Shown here: piece after piece, positions 53,879 through 63,807 of the stretch
Position numbering within the stretch: position 1 is the first letter of the stretch
How the letters are laid out: each line of letters begins with the position of its first letter
Source: Burkholderiaceae bacterium
GTDB lineage: Bacteria > Pseudomonadota > Gammaproteobacteria > Burkholderiales > Burkholderiaceae_D
Length of the DNA: 64,000 nt
Assembly (NCBI GenBank): GCA_004298905.1
Contig: SCTK01000019.1
Coordinates: forward strand, 1 to 64,000
Reading direction: 5' to 3'
Translations under genes and position numbers: made by a program
Notes under the pieces: model-generated
What the model was told of the DNA's origin: nothing
What the model saw: the letters and a program-made list of their open reading frames with translations, nothing else
Database searches by the model: none

Positions 53879-54760
53879 ATGCCCTCATCTTCCTTTATTC
53901 GACGGGCGTTCAAGCAAGTCGATGTCTTCAGTCTGGAGCCTTACCAGGGCAACCCGGTGGCTGTCGTAATGCAGGCAGAAGGCTTGTCCAGTCAGGCAAT
54001 GCAGCACATCGCTACCTGGACCAAAATGTCCGAAACCACCTTTGTACTGCCACCCACCGATCCGCAGGCCGATTACCTGGTACGCATCTTCACCCCGCAA
54101 AAGGAATTGCCATTTGCCGGCCACCCGACGCTGGGCACCGCGCATGCCCTACTGGAAGATGGTGATATTGAGATGCACGACGGCATCCTGGTGCAGCAAT
54201 GCGCTGCGGGACTGATCAACCTCGATGTGGAATATATCGATACCGATTTCTCGCTTTATTTCAGCCTGCCCAAGGCGGCCGCCAGCTCGGTCAATCAGGA
54301 GACGCGGCTCGCCCTGATGCAGGCATTGGGCGATATCGAAATCGGCGCAGCCTGGCAAATCAACGTCGGGCCGACCTGGATCACCTTGCAATTGGAAAAT
54401 GCTGATGTGGTGCGCAATCTGCACGTGGATCTGGCAGCTATCAAGAAAATCAGCGCCAAGGCACGCATTACCGGCGTCACCGTATTTGGCGAACTCCCCC
54501 CCGGCAGCGATGCCGCTTTTGAAGTACGCAGTTTTTCGCCCATCACGGGCGTGCCGGAAAATCATGTCAGCGCCAGCAGCAATGGCTGCGTTGCCTGGGT
54601 CGTGCAAAAAGATGGTCTGGTCAGCGGCAATGCCTACACCGCGCACCAAGGCGGTTGTGCCGGTCACGATGGACAGGTCAATGTGATCTATGAACCCGAC
54701 GGCCGCATTCTCATCGGCGGCCACAGCGTGACTTGTGTGAGTGGGACCATCCTGGCCTGA
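53879..54760 (+). CDS. PhzF-family isomerase-like protein
   Basis: 293 aa, diaminopimelate-epimerase-like fold. FKQVDVFSLEPYQGNPVAVVM, the catalytic Glu in KMSETTFVLPP, RIFTPQKELPFAGHPTLGTAH and NHVSASSNGCVAWV are the PhzF landmarks. No phenazine genes are near, so the substrate is unknown. Divergent from earP. Confidence 0.9.
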   Translation: MPSSSFIRRAFKQVDVFSLEPYQGNPVAVVMQAEGLSSQAMQHIATWTKMSETTFVLPPTDPQADYLVRIFTPQKELPFAGHPTLGTAHALLEDGDIEMHDGILVQQCAAGLINLDVEYIDTDFSLYFSLPKAAASSVNQETRLALMQALGDIEIGAAWQINVGPTWITLQLENADVVRNLHVDLAAIKKISAKARITGVTVFGELPPGSDAAFEVRSFSPITGVPENHVSASSNGCVAWVVQKDGLVSGNAYTAHQGGCAGHDGQVNVIYEPDGRILIGGHSVTCVSGTILA

Positions 54761-54929
54761 GTCCTGCGGGTTTGACCCCTGAAATGTCAAAGATGTCTAA
54801 ATCCCAGGGTAAAAACGGTCTACATCCAATTGCGCCTCTCAAAGATAGCCAGTAGAGTCTGGCCCTGCGCACTCCTGTTTCAGATTTCTGAAACTCGCAG
54901 CCATCCGCAGTTATTGTCACGACAAAACC

Positions 54930-56069
54930 ATGCAGCTGAGCACTTTCACATTTCATTCCGACCATGGCTGGTCAGTCCCGGAATTTCCTGCACTTGATTC
55001 ACCGCAAACGCTCGTGATGGTCTACGGTGCGCCCGAATACGTCGATCACCACGCGCCCATCCATCAATTGCTGCAGGCTTACCCGCAATCCATCGTCGTC
55101 GGCTGTTCATCGGCCGGCGAGATCAGCGGCCGTCAGGTCAACGATGCCAGCCTGTCGGTGGCGGTGGCACGCTTTGAACATACGCGTCTGACCGTGGTGT
55201 CGAGCACCATCGACAAGGTCGAATCGGCTGCCGTCGGTGAACAACTCGCACGGCAATTGCTGCGGGCCGGTGAAGATCTGCGCAGCGTGCTGATCTTGAG
55301 CGAAGGCATGAATGTCAGCGGTAGCGCGCTGGCGCAGGGGATGAGCGCCGTCCTGCCGCCACAGGTTGTGGTCAGTGGCGGTCTCGCCGGCGACGGCCGC
55401 CGTTTTGAACGCACCTGGGTGCTGTGCAATGGTTTGCCGCAGGCCAGTCAAGCAGTCGCCATCGGTCTGTACGGCAAACGTCTGCACGTCGGCTTTGGCT
55501 CGAGCGGCGGCTGGGATGTCTTCGGCCCCGAGCGCGTCATCACGCGCGCAGCCGGCAACGTGCTGTATGAACTCGACGGCAAGCCCGCACTGGCCTTGTA
55601 CAAGGAATATCTCGGCGAATACGCGGATGGCTTGCCCGGCACCGGACTGTTTTTTCCGCTGGCCATCTGGAAACCCGAGCCGGGCGCCCGCAAGGTGATG
55701 CGCTGCATGGCGTCGATCGACGAAGCTGCGCAATCAATTACCTTCGGCGGCGATGTCCCGCAAGGCTATTACGCGCAATTGTCCAAGGCCAATTTCGACA
55801 ATCTCGTTACCGCCGCCCATGAAGCCGCCGACCTCACCACCAACGGGCGGCAGACGGCACCCGTGCTGGCGCTGGCAGTGAGCTGTGTCGGCCGGCGCAT
55901 CATGATGGGCGAGCGCAGTGACGAAGAACTGTCAGTCACACTCGACAATCTGCCGCCCGGCTCACTACAGGTGGGTTTCTACTCCTATGGAGAAATCGGG
56001 CCGTTCCCCGGCCAGACCTGTACCTTGTATAACCAGACCATGACGTTGACCACGTTTTGTGAAGAATAG
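54930..56069 (+). CDS. FIST-domain sensory protein
   Basis: 379 aa: FIST N (VGCSSAGEISGRQVNDASLSVAV, VVSGGLAGDGRRFERTWVL) and FIST C (LALAVSCVGRRIMMGERSDEEL, GFYSYGEIGPF). FIST proteins are thought to sense small ligands such as amino acids. It ends ten bases before a diguanylate cyclase/phosphodiesterase gene, and the two are probably cotranscribed. Confidence 0.93.
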   Translation: MQLSTFTFHSDHGWSVPEFPALDSPQTLVMVYGAPEYVDHHAPIHQLLQAYPQSIVVGCSSAGEISGRQVNDASLSVAVARFEHTRLTVVSSTIDKVESAAVGEQLARQLLRAGEDLRSVLILSEGMNVSGSALAQGMSAVLPPQVVVSGGLAGDGRRFERTWVLCNGLPQASQAVAIGLYGKRLHVGFGSSGGWDVFGPERVITRAAGNVLYELDGKPALALYKEYLGEYADGLPGTGLFFPLAIWKPEPGARKVMRCMASIDEAAQSITFGGDVPQGYYAQLSKANFDNLVTAAHEAADLTTNGRQTAPVLALAVSCVGRRIMMGERSDEELSVTLDNLPPGSLQVGFYSYGEIGPFPGQTCTLYNQTMTLTTFCEE

Positions 56070-56079
56070 TAGTTAAGGC

Positions 56080-58908
56080 ATGAACAAAACGCTTCACGAT
56101 CTCCTGCATCGGCAGCTCAGGCGGGCCGGTATTGCGCCGGATGCCATCGATTTGTCTGCACCCTCCTGGGCACGCTTGCTCGATGGTGTCAGCCGCGCCT
56201 ACAGTGATGCCGACCGCGACCGCTATCTGATGAAACGGGCGCTGGAAGTTTCTTCACGCGAAATGCGTGAACTCTACGACCGTCTTGAGGAAACGCAGCA
56301 AATCGCCGGCCTGGGCAGTTGGTCATTCGATCGTCAGGGCCGCTGCCTCGAATGGTCCGACGAATGCGCCCGGATTTTCGGGCAGATGGCGGGCGATGTG
56401 CGCCCCAATTACCTGGCGCTGTACAAACGTTTCGCCGAACGCGACCGCGCTCAACTCAACGATGCGATGCGTGCCGCACTGGATCATGGCACGCCGTTCA
56501 CGCTTGAGCTGCGTCTGTATCTGCCCAATGGCTCGACACGCTGGGTGCGCTTGATGGGGCGGCGCGCCAATGCCACGCGCGGCGACGAGACACCCGTCAA
56601 ATCAAACGAAAATCTGCGCGTTCACGGCGCGATCATGGATATCACCCCGCACAAGCTGGTGCAATTGCGTCACGCGATCGAGCACACCATCACTCTGCTG
56701 CTGGCCGATTCGACCAGTGCGCTGACGGCCAGCGTGATGCAGCAAATCATTCAGAACATCGTCGAAACGCTGGGCTGGCAATGCGGCGCATTCTGGGAAC
56801 TGGACGAACGCGAGCGCGTCTTCAAACGACGCACGCAATGGACCGACGGCCACCGGCGCGCGGCGCAATTTTATGCGCTCGTCCCCAACAATCTCCCTGC
56901 CGAAGCCAGTTGCCGTGGCTTGATTCCCAAGACCATCGCCAACAGTGGCCCGATCTGGGTGACCGACATTCTTGCCGATGCGGATTTCGGTCCGTTCCAG
57001 GAAGCCGCGCGTTCCGCCAGCATGCGTACGGCCTTTTCCCTGCCGATTGAAGTGGAAGGCAAGGTCATCGGCACGCTGGAATTCTTCAGCCGCCGCATTC
57101 AACAGGCCGATCCCAATATCCTGCAAAACGGGCGCTTCATCGGCCGGCAGATCTCGCAATTCTTCCAACGCCGCCGCGCCGAGGCGGCGCTGCGCGAAAG
57201 CGAACAACATTTTCGTTCGCTGGTGGAACAGGCCGCCGACGGTTTCTATGTCTTCGATGCAGCCGGACAGCTGGTCGATGTCAACCAATGCGCTTGCGAC
57301 AGTCTCGGCTACACGCGCACGGAATTGTTGTCCCTGCATGTCAGCGCCATCGATGCCGGCTCCAGCGAGGAAGACCGGCGCATGCTGTATGCGCGCATTC
57401 TCGAAGGCACACCGATCGCCCTGGAAAGCCAATACCGGCGCAAGGACGGCCAGACCTTCCCGGTCGAGATCCGCATCAGTTCCATTGCCATCAGCGGCCA
57501 GCAACACTTCCTGGCGCTGGTGCGGGATGTGACAGATCGCCGGCGTTTGCAGGATCACATTCACCACCTGGCTTATCACGACGCACTCACGGGCTTGCCC
57601 AATCGCGCCATGTTCAGCCGTACCTTGAACCATGTGCTGGCACGCGCGCGCCGTCAAAACAAGCAACTGGCATTGCTGTTTATCGATCTGGACCGCTTCA
57701 AGAACATCAACGATACGCTCGGTCATGACAACGGCGACCGGCTGCTGCAGGAAATCACCCGCCGCCTGCTCAGCAGCTTGCGCGAAATCGATATGGTGGC
57801 CCGTTTCGGTGGTGACGAATTCGTCGTGTTGCTGGAAGACATGGTCGATGTCAATCACGCCACTACCGTTGCCAACAAGATTCTGGCCGCCATCGATCAG
57901 GAATACCAGCTTAACTATCAACCGGTGCACGTCACCACGAGCATCGGCATCAGCCTGTTTCCCCACGATGGCGCCGATGAATCGACGCTGATGAAGCACG
58001 CCGATATTGCCATGTACCAGGCCAAGGCGGAAGGCAAAAATGGCTACCGCTTCTATTCAGCGCAGATGAACGCGCATTCCTTCGAACATCTGGCGATTGA
58101 AACCCGCCTGCGCCGCGCCGTTGAGCGCGGCGAATTTGTGCTGCATTACCAACCCAAGGTGAATCTGCAAACCGGCGCCATCTCTGGCGTCGAGGCCTTG
58201 CTGCGCTGGAGTCACCCCGAACTGGGCACGGTGATGCCGGACAAGTTCATTCCGCTGGCCGAGGAAACCGGTCTGGTCATCTCGATCGGTTATTGGGTCT
58301 TGCGTGAGATCTGCCGCAACTTCATGGAATGGCGCCTGCAAGGATTACCCATCGTTCCCATCGCCATCAACCTCTCGCCACGCCAGTTTGCCGATGCCAA
58401 CTTGCTGCACGAAATTTCTGCCACCCTGCGTGAAAGCGGCATGCCGCCCGAATTTCTGGAGCTGGAAATCACCGAAAGCACGGTGATGCACAACCCTGAA
58501 AAGGCGTTGCAAATCCTGTCGAGTCTGCGCGCGCTGGGGATTCGTGTCGCCGTAGATGATTTCGGCATTGGCCACTCTTCACTGTCCCAGCTCAAGCGTT
58601 TGCCCATCGATATCATCAAGATCGACCGCTCCTTCGTGCAAGGCATCGCTTCCGACAACGCCGATGCCGCCATCACCGAAGCCATCATTTCGATGAGCAA
58701 ACGCCTGCAAATCAGCGTGATCGCCGAAGGCGTGGAAACCCAGGAACAACACGACCTCCTGCGCCGCCTGGGTTGCGATGAATATCAAGGCTTTCTCTTC
58801 AGTCAACCGCTTTCAGTGACCGATCTGACGCCCGTGTTGCGCGACAATATGGCGCGGCAAAAGAAAGAACCCGCGCCGGTCAACCGGCTGGCAGTTGTGC
58901 GCCGCTGA
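56080..58908 (+). CDS. PAS-GAF-PAS-GGDEF-EAL cyclic-di-GMP protein
   Basis: 942 aa, no membrane segment. PAS fold ~70-200 (GLGSWSFDRQGRCLEWSDECARIFG), GAF ~205-370, second PAS ~372-490 (FRSLVEQAADGFYVFDAAGQ), GGDEF ~495-660 with RFGGDEF near 575-580 and an inhibitory RxxD (REID) five residues before it, then EAL ~670-920 (EALLRWSHP at ~704; ELEITES, VDDFGIGHSSLS, AEGVET). Both catalytic motifs are intact, so it may make and break c-di-GMP. Paired with the upstream FIST gene. Confidence 0.96.
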   Translation: MNKTLHDLLHRQLRRAGIAPDAIDLSAPSWARLLDGVSRAYSDADRDRYLMKRALEVSSREMRELYDRLEETQQIAGLGSWSFDRQGRCLEWSDECARIFGQMAGDVRPNYLALYKRFAERDRAQLNDAMRAALDHGTPFTLELRLYLPNGSTRWVRLMGRRANATRGDETPVKSNENLRVHGAIMDITPHKLVQLRHAIEHTITLLLADSTSALTASVMQQIIQNIVETLGWQCGAFWELDERERVFKRRTQWTDGHRRAAQFYALVPNNLPAEASCRGLIPKTIANSGPIWVTDILADADFGPFQEAARSASMRTAFSLPIEVEGKVIGTLEFFSRRIQQADPNILQNGRFIGRQISQFFQRRRAEAALRESEQHFRSLVEQAADGFYVFDAAGQLVDVNQCACDSLGYTRTELLSLHVSAIDAGSSEEDRRMLYARILEGTPIALESQYRRKDGQTFPVEIRISSIAISGQQHFLALVRDVTDRRRLQDHIHHLAYHDALTGLPNRAMFSRTLNHVLARARRQNKQLALLFIDLDRFKNINDTLGHDNGDRLLQEITRRLLSSLREIDMVARFGGDEFVVLLEDMVDVNHATTVANKILAAIDQEYQLNYQPVHVTTSIGISLFPHDGADESTLMKHADIAMYQAKAEGKNGYRFYSAQMNAHSFEHLAIETRLRRAVERGEFVLHYQPKVNLQTGAISGVEALLRWSHPELGTVMPDKFIPLAEETGLVISIGYWVLREICRNFMEWRLQGLPIVPIAINLSPRQFADANLLHEISATLRESGMPPEFLELEITESTVMHNPEKALQILSSLRALGIRVAVDDFGIGHSSLSQLKRLPIDIIKIDRSFVQGIASDNADAAITEAIISMSKRLQISVIAEGVETQEQHDLLRRLGCDEYQGFLFSQPLSVTDLTPVLRDNMARQKKEPAPVNRLAVVRR

Positions 58909-58977
58909 ACACACCCTTAGCATCAACGCCCACGCGTGCTCTGCTAAGATTGCGGCTGCTCAATTCAGGGAAGAATC

Positions 58978-60045
58978 ATGCTGCTGATGACGGGAAGCGC
59001 TGGATTCATTGGCGCCAATTTTGTACACAATTGGTGTGCCCAATCGACCGAGGCCATCGTCAGTCTGGACAAGCTGACCTATGCTGGCAATGCCGCCAAT
59101 CTGGCCGCGCTGCCCCCCGGCGCTGCACATCAACTGGAGGTGGGCGACATCGGCGACCGTGCCTTGGTGCAGCAACTCTTGCGCACCCATCAACCGCGCG
59201 CCGTGCTGCACTTTGCTGCCGAGAGTCATGTCGATCGCTCGATCCACGGCCCCGGCGAATTCATTCAAACCAATGTGGTCGGCACCTTCAATCTCTTGCA
59301 GGAAGTGCTGGGTTACTGGCGCAGTCTCGATGCCGCTGCACAATCTACTTTCCGCTTTCTACACGTCTCGACCGATGAAGTGTATGGCTCGCTGCAGGCC
59401 GACGATCCCGCTTTTTGCGAAACCACGCCGTATCAACCGAACAGTCCCTACTCCGCTTCCAAGGCCGCGTCCGATCATTTGGTGCGGGCTTGGCACCATA
59501 CCTACGGACTGCCGGTACTGACCACCAATTGCTCAAACAATTACGGCCCCTACCAGTTCCCCGAAAAGCTGATCCCGCTGATGATTCATCATGCGCTGGG
59601 TGGCAAGCCGCTGCCGATTTACGGTGATGGCAAAAATGTGCGCGACTGGCTGTATGTCACCGATCATTGCGACGCGATTCGCACCGTGCTCGCGCGCGGC
59701 CGCTTGGGCGAAACCTACAACATCGGCGGCAATAACGAGATGACCAATCTGGAAATCGTGCATCTCTTGTGCGACCGGCTCGATGCCCTGCGTCCGCGCC
59801 GCGATGGTCAAAGCTACCGCACGCAAATCACCTACGTACCCGACCGTCCAGGGCACGACCGCCGCTACGCCATCGACGCACGCAAGATCGCCGGTGAACT
59901 GGGCTGGACGCCGCGCGAAACCTTTGCCAGCGGCATCGAAAAAACCATTGCCTGGTACCTCGATCACGCCGACTGGGTGGAGAACATCACCTCCGGGCAA
60001 TACCGCCAATGGCTCGAACAAAACTACGGGGACAAAAAGAAATGA
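58978..60045 (+). CDS. rmlB: dTDP-glucose 4,6-dehydratase
   Basis: 355 aa extended short-chain dehydrogenase. [11 protein letters not shown] (NAD), [11 protein letters not shown] with catalytic Asp/Glu, and [11 protein letters not shown] (YxxxK). Second step of dTDP-L-rhamnose synthesis, placed first in the rmlBACD operon. Overlaps rmlA by ATGA. Confidence 0.97.
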   Translation: MLLMTGSAGFIGANFVHNWCAQSTEAIVSLDKLTYAGNAANLAALPPGAAHQLEVGDIGDRALVQQLLRTHQPRAVLHFAAESHVDRSIHGPGEFIQTNVVGTFNLLQEVLGYWRSLDAAAQSTFRFLHVSTDEVYGSLQADDPAFCETTPYQPNSPYSASKAASDHLVRAWHHTYGLPVLTTNCSNNYGPYQFPEKLIPLMIHHALGGKPLPIYGDGKNVRDWLYVTDHCDAIRTVLARGRLGETYNIGGNNEMTNLEIVHLLCDRLDALRPRRDGQSYRTQITYVPDRPGHDRRYAIDARKIAGELGWTPRETFASGIEKTIAWYLDHADWVENITSGQYRQWLEQNYGDKKK

Positions 60046-60926
60046 AACGCAAAGGTCTCATTCTCGCCGGCGGCTCCGGCACCCGTCTGTATCCGATCAC
60101 ACTGTCGGTGTCCAAGCAATTGCTGCCGGTTTACGACAAGCCGATGATCTATTACCCGCTCTCCACGCTGATGCTGGCGGGGATTCAGGACATCTTGCTG
60201 ATTTCCACCCCGCAGGACACCCCGCGCTTCGAACAGTTGCTCGGCGACGGCTCGCAATGGGGGTTGAACCTGCGCTATGCCGTGCAACCCTCGCCCGACG
60301 GCCTGGCGCAAGCCTTCATCATCGGCCGCGAATTTATCGGCAACGCGCCCAGCGCACTCGTACTGGGCGACAATATTTTCTACGGCGGCAATCTGCAGCA
60401 ACAGCTTGAAGCAGCCAACCAGCGCAGCGCTGGAGCGACCGTGTTTGCCTACCATGTGAAAGACCCCGAACGTTATGGCGTGGTGGCTTTCGACAGCACC
60501 GGCCGCGCCACCTCCATTGAAGAAAAACCGGCACAGCCGCAATCGAACTACGCCGTCACCGGCTTGTATTTCTACGATCAACAAGTGCTCGACATTGCCG
60601 CCGATCTGAAGCCCTCGGCGCGCGGCGAACTGGAGATCACCGATGTCAACCGCATCTATCTCGAACAGCAACAGTTACAGGTGGAAATGATGGGGCGCGG
60701 TTATGCCTGGCTCGACACCGGCACACATGAATCGCTGCTGGAGGCGGCCCAGTTCATTGAAATTCTCGAACGTCGGCAAGGCTTGAAAATCGCCTGCCCG
60801 GAAGAGATCGCCTGGCGCAAGGGTTACATCGACGCGGCCCAGTTGGAAAAACTCGCCGCGTCTCTGATGAAAAACGAATATGGAAAATATCTGCTGCAAG
60901 TCCTGCGCGAAAAGAATCTGTCATGA
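60042..60926 (+). CDS. rmlA: Glucose-1-phosphate thymidylyltransferase
   Basis: 294 aa. [16 protein letters not shown] is the nucleotide-binding signature, with [17 protein letters not shown] and [10 protein letters not shown]. Makes dTDP-glucose, the first step. The ATG at 60042 overlaps the rmlB stop. Confidence 0.97.
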   Translation: MKRKGLILAGGSGTRLYPITLSVSKQLLPVYDKPMIYYPLSTLMLAGIQDILLISTPQDTPRFEQLLGDGSQWGLNLRYAVQPSPDGLAQAFIIGREFIGNAPSALVLGDNIFYGGNLQQQLEAANQRSAGATVFAYHVKDPERYGVVAFDSTGRATSIEEKPAQPQSNYAVTGLYFYDQQVLDIAADLKPSARGELEITDVNRIYLEQQQLQVEMMGRGYAWLDTGTHESLLEAAQFIEILERRQGLKIACPEEIAWRKGYIDAAQLEKLAASLMKNEYGKYLLQVLREKNLS

Positions 60927-61468
60927 ACGTCATCCCCACACGCCTGCCTGAAGTTTGCATCATCGAACCGCGCGTTTTCACTGACGATCGCGGTTATTTT
61001 TTCGAGAGCTTCAACCGCGCCCGCTTTTCCGACGCCATCGGGCAAGATGTCAACTTCATTCAGGACAATCATTCCAACTCGAAGCAGCACACACTGCGCG
61101 GCCTGCATTACCAGCTCGACCAACCCCAGGCCAAGCTGGTGCGCGTGATACAGGGCCGGGTGTTCGATGTCGCGGTCGATATTCGCAAAAGTTCGCCCAC
61201 CTTCGGGCAGTGGGTCGGCGTTGAGCTGAGCGCAGAAAATCAGCGCCAGCTCTGGGTGCCGAGCGGTTTTGCGCATGGCTTTCTGGTTTTATCCGAGAGC
61301 GCCGATTTTCTCTACAAGGTGGACAATTACTGGTCGCCGCAGAGCGAGCGGCGCATCATCTGGAACGATCCTGCCATCGGCATCGATTGGCCGGTCACTG
61401 AAGCCCCCGTGCTGTCCGCCAAGGATGCCGCCGGTGTGCCCCTCGCACAAGCGGACACATTCGCATGA
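60923..61468 (+). CDS. rmlC: dTDP-4-dehydrorhamnose 3,5-epimerase
   Basis: 181 aa cupin. [29 protein letters not shown] (catalytic His) and [23 protein letters not shown] are conserved. Third step; overlaps both neighbours by ATGA. Confidence 0.97.
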   Translation: MNVIPTRLPEVCIIEPRVFTDDRGYFFESFNRARFSDAIGQDVNFIQDNHSNSKQHTLRGLHYQLDQPQAKLVRVIQGRVFDVAVDIRKSSPTFGQWVGVELSAENQRQLWVPSGFAHGFLVLSESADFLYKVDNYWSPQSERRIIWNDPAIGIDWPVTEAPVLSAKDAAGVPLAQADTFA

Positions 61469-62349
61469 AGATTCTGCTGTTCGGTACCACCGGACAAGTT
61501 GCACACGCCCTGCTACCGCGCCTGCAAGCGCTGGGGGACGTGACCGCGCTGTCGCGCACCGAAGCCGAGTTCAGCCAGCCGGAAAATTTGCGCACGCATG
61601 TGCGCACACTTCAGCCGGAGATTATCGTCAATGCCGTCGCCTACACCGCCGTTGACCGTGCCGAGAAAGAAGCCGAACTGGCGCACACCATCAATGCCAC
61701 CGCACCCGGAGTATTGGCGCAAGAAGCCGCACAGTGTGGCGCCTGGTTGATTCACTATTCCACCGACTATGTGTTCGATGGAAAAAAGACCGGGGCCTAT
61801 GTCGAAGATGACGCCACCGGCCCGCTGAATGTCTATGGTCGCAGCAAACTGGCGGGCGAGCAGGCGATTGCCGCGACCGGCTGCAACCACTTGATCCTGC
61901 GCACCAGTTGGGTCTATTCCGCGCACGGCCAGAATTTTCTCAAAACCATTGCGCGCCGCGCATTGGAACCGCCGGAATTACGTGTGGTTGATGATCAGTT
62001 TGGCGCACCGACTTCATCGACGCTGATTGCAGACGTCACTTGCAAGATCCTGCCGCAACTGTTTGCGCGCGGCCCGGATGCTGGCGGCCTCTATCATCTG
62101 ACTGCACGCGGACAAACGAGTTGGCATGGTTATGCCGAAGCGATTCTGGAGGCACTGCGGCAATCACGGCCGCACGCTCATGTCGCGACACTGACGGCGG
62201 TGAGTGGCACCACTTACCCTACCGCCGCAACGCGCCCGGCAAATTCGCAACTCGACACCAGCAAGCTCCGCCAACACTTTGGTATTGCGCTGCCGGATTG
62301 GAAGACCGGCGTGCTGGAATGTTTGTCCGAACTCGGCCTGCGCAAATAA
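61465..62349 (+). CDS. rmlD: dTDP-4-dehydrorhamnose reductase
   Basis: 294 aa. LFGTTGQVAHALLPRL, VNAVAYTAVDRAEKE, STDYVFDG and YGRSKLAGE (YxxxK) mark RmlD. Produces dTDP-L-rhamnose, the donor for surface polysaccharides and for EarP. Confidence 0.96.
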   Translation: MKILLFGTTGQVAHALLPRLQALGDVTALSRTEAEFSQPENLRTHVRTLQPEIIVNAVAYTAVDRAEKEAELAHTINATAPGVLAQEAAQCGAWLIHYSTDYVFDGKKTGAYVEDDATGPLNVYGRSKLAGEQAIAATGCNHLILRTSWVYSAHGQNFLKTIARRALEPPELRVVDDQFGAPTSSTLIADVTCKILPQLFARGPDAGGLYHLTARGQTSWHGYAEAILEALRQSRPHAHVATLTAVSGTTYPTAATRPANSQLDTSKLRQHFGIALPDWKTGVLECLSELGLRK

Positions 62350-62353
62350 AAAG

Positions 62354-62381
62354 GGCAGGCTGACGTTGCCATCAGCCTGCC
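62354..62381 (+). terminator. Hairpin after the rml operon
   Basis: Perfect ten-base stem GGCAGGCTGA / TCAGCCTGCC, eight-base loop, four bases after the rmlD stop. No T run follows, so termination may be Rho-assisted. Confidence 0.6.
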
Positions 62382-62540
62382 GCAGCGCTACCGGTAAGTT
62401 GCCGGGAAAACAACTTGCCTACCTTCAAACTTCAGTCTGTCACATGCTTCGGCCCACAAGCCAACCGCATCACGAGGTCCAGGTGGAGATTAGAGCAATC
62501 ACCAGGAAGTGGCATTATTCCCGTTTCGATACCCGGCTGA

Positions 62541-62600
62541 AATAGTCCTTTCAGCCCATCCGAATGGACTATTGACAGACTGCGGCAAACATGCGATCTA
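62541..62600 (+). promoter_or_regulatory. Putative promoter and operator of the LuxR-type gene
   Basis: A perfect -35 TTGACA (62572-62577) is overlapped by the right arm of an inverted repeat AATAGTCC (62541-62548) / GGACTATT (62566-62573). The -10 is poor (GATCTA at 62595-62600, spacer 17), as in activator-dependent promoters. Confidence 0.4.
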
Positions 62601-62628
62601 GGTAGCTGCCTGATTGTTTGCCGAGACG

Positions 62629-63396
62629 ATGCGATCCGATCCAATCCTGAATGCCCTGTGCCGGCTGGCCAAGGCGACCACGACAGAAACTCTCAACGAA
62701 AGTCTGGAGCAATCCCTCCTCCCCTTGTTGCAACCTTCCTCGCTCGTGCTGGCCTGGGGACGCCGTGCGCCGCACTTCACCATGGCGCCGGTCTATGCCA
62801 GTGCCGGTTTTCCAGAAGGCTTGTTGCACAGTTTCCGCATCACCGACCCCTTCTTTGCCATCCCCCTGCTGGACAGTCTGAATGTCGATGAACCCCCACG
62901 TCATGCGCAAATAAGCCACCTCGTTCAGGAAGAACACAAACTGTGGTGGGGAATCTTCAAGCAAAAGGGTTTCGAGAAACTCTATGTGGCGGGCAGCACC
63001 GATCTGCGCAGCAAGTATCTGACCTATCTGTGCGCGACCGATATTCAGCTGAACCACGATCTCAGTGCTGATGCCGTCTGCGATCTGCTGGGCGTCCTCA
63101 CCCCCGTGCTGCATGACACACTGGGACGTATCCGCCGCGAAAAGAAACGCTTGAAAGAAAAACGCGGTGATACTTTGCTAAGCCCGCGCGAACAGGAGAT
63201 TCTGGGCTGGGTGAGAAAGGGAAAAACGAATGCCGAAATCTCCGCCATTCTCGGCATCTCATTCCCCACCATCAAGAATCACGTGCAGAACATCATCAAC
63301 AAACTGAATGTGAGCAATCGTGCAGCAGCGGTCGACAAGGCCTTTGGCCCCAGCGATGAGACAACGATGTTGAATACGTGGATGGCGCAGGACTGA
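62629..63396 (+). CDS. LuxR-family regulator, EpsA-like
   Basis: 255 aa from ATG 62629 (a TTG five codons earlier is possible). C-terminal GerE-type helix-turn-helix: LSPREQEILGWVRKGKTNAEISAILGISFPTIKNHVQNIINKLNV pattern at ~190-235. The N-terminal ~170 residues lack a receiver domain and look like the domain of EpsA-type regulators tied to exopolysaccharide and PEP-CTERM loci in betaproteobacteria (recollection, not searched). Position behind rmlBACD fits an exopolysaccharide role. Confidence 0.82.
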   Translation: MRSDPILNALCRLAKATTTETLNESLEQSLLPLLQPSSLVLAWGRRAPHFTMAPVYASAGFPEGLLHSFRITDPFFAIPLLDSLNVDEPPRHAQISHLVQEEHKLWWGIFKQKGFEKLYVAGSTDLRSKYLTYLCATDIQLNHDLSADAVCDLLGVLTPVLHDTLGRIRREKKRLKEKRGDTLLSPREQEILGWVRKGKTNAEISAILGISFPTIKNHVQNIINKLNVSNRAAAVDKAFGPSDETTMLNTWMAQD

Positions 63397-63434
63397 GGGA
63401 GTTCTAAACAAGATTGCGTTTTGGCTCTGCATTG

Positions 63435-63476
63435 CCAATCGACTAAGTGCGCAAACAACGCGCACAAAGTCGTTGG
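63435..63476 (+). terminator. Long imperfect hairpin after the LuxR-type gene
   Basis: CCAATCGACTAAGTGCGC pairs with GCGCACAAAGTCGTTGG around a short AC-rich loop, with one bulge and a mismatch. 38 bases past the stop. No clear T run. Confidence 0.45.
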
Positions 63477-63586
63477 TTATCGCGAGCAGCCGCAGGCGGG
63501 CAAGCGCACGTGATACTGAACAAGAATTTATGCACGTCCAGTTGGCACAAGTGTGCGCAGGTTTTTCTTGATCAGTACTGAATTGA

Positions 63587-63607
63587 AGCGGCGCACACTG
63601 CGCCGCT
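63587..63607 (-). terminator. Hairpin downstream of tRNA-Pro
   Basis: Perfect nine-base stem AGCGGCGCA / TGCGCCGCT with a three-base loop, 11 bases past the tRNA 3' end on the minus strand. Confidence 0.6.
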
Positions 63608-63618
63608 GGAAGAAAAAC

Positions 63619-63695
63619 TGGTCGGAGTACAAGGATTCGAACCTTGGACCCCCTGGTCCCAAACCAGGTGCGCTACCGGGCTGCGCCACACTCCG
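63619..63695 (-). tRNA. tRNA-Pro (anticodon UGG)
   Basis: 77 nt with CCA encoded. Acceptor CGGAGTG pairs with the 3' strand before ACCA; D-loop GCAGCCCGGTAGCGCA; anticodon loop TTTGGGA inside a CCTGG/CCAGG stem gives UGG; T-loop GGTTCGAATCC. Length and C1 start match bacterial tRNA-Pro. Confidence 0.97.
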
Positions 63696-63704
63696 AGGGG
63701 CCGG

Positions 63705-63734
63705 ATTATAACCGAGCCGGCCAGTGAGGGTCAA
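63705..63734 (-). promoter_or_regulatory. tRNA-Pro promoter
   Basis: On the minus strand TTGACC (63734-63729), 18 bases, TATAAT (63710-63705), ending nine bases before the mature tRNA 5' end. Confidence 0.75.
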
Positions 63735-63807
63735 TGTGAAAGCCTTTTATCACCCTCCATATCACCGCCCACCGACGTAGTTTATTTTAGGCTTGGAGCG
63801 CACAAAA

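Noticed and set aside
63528-63734. 68-codon minus-strand frame
   Set aside because: It spans the tRNA-Pro gene and its promoter.
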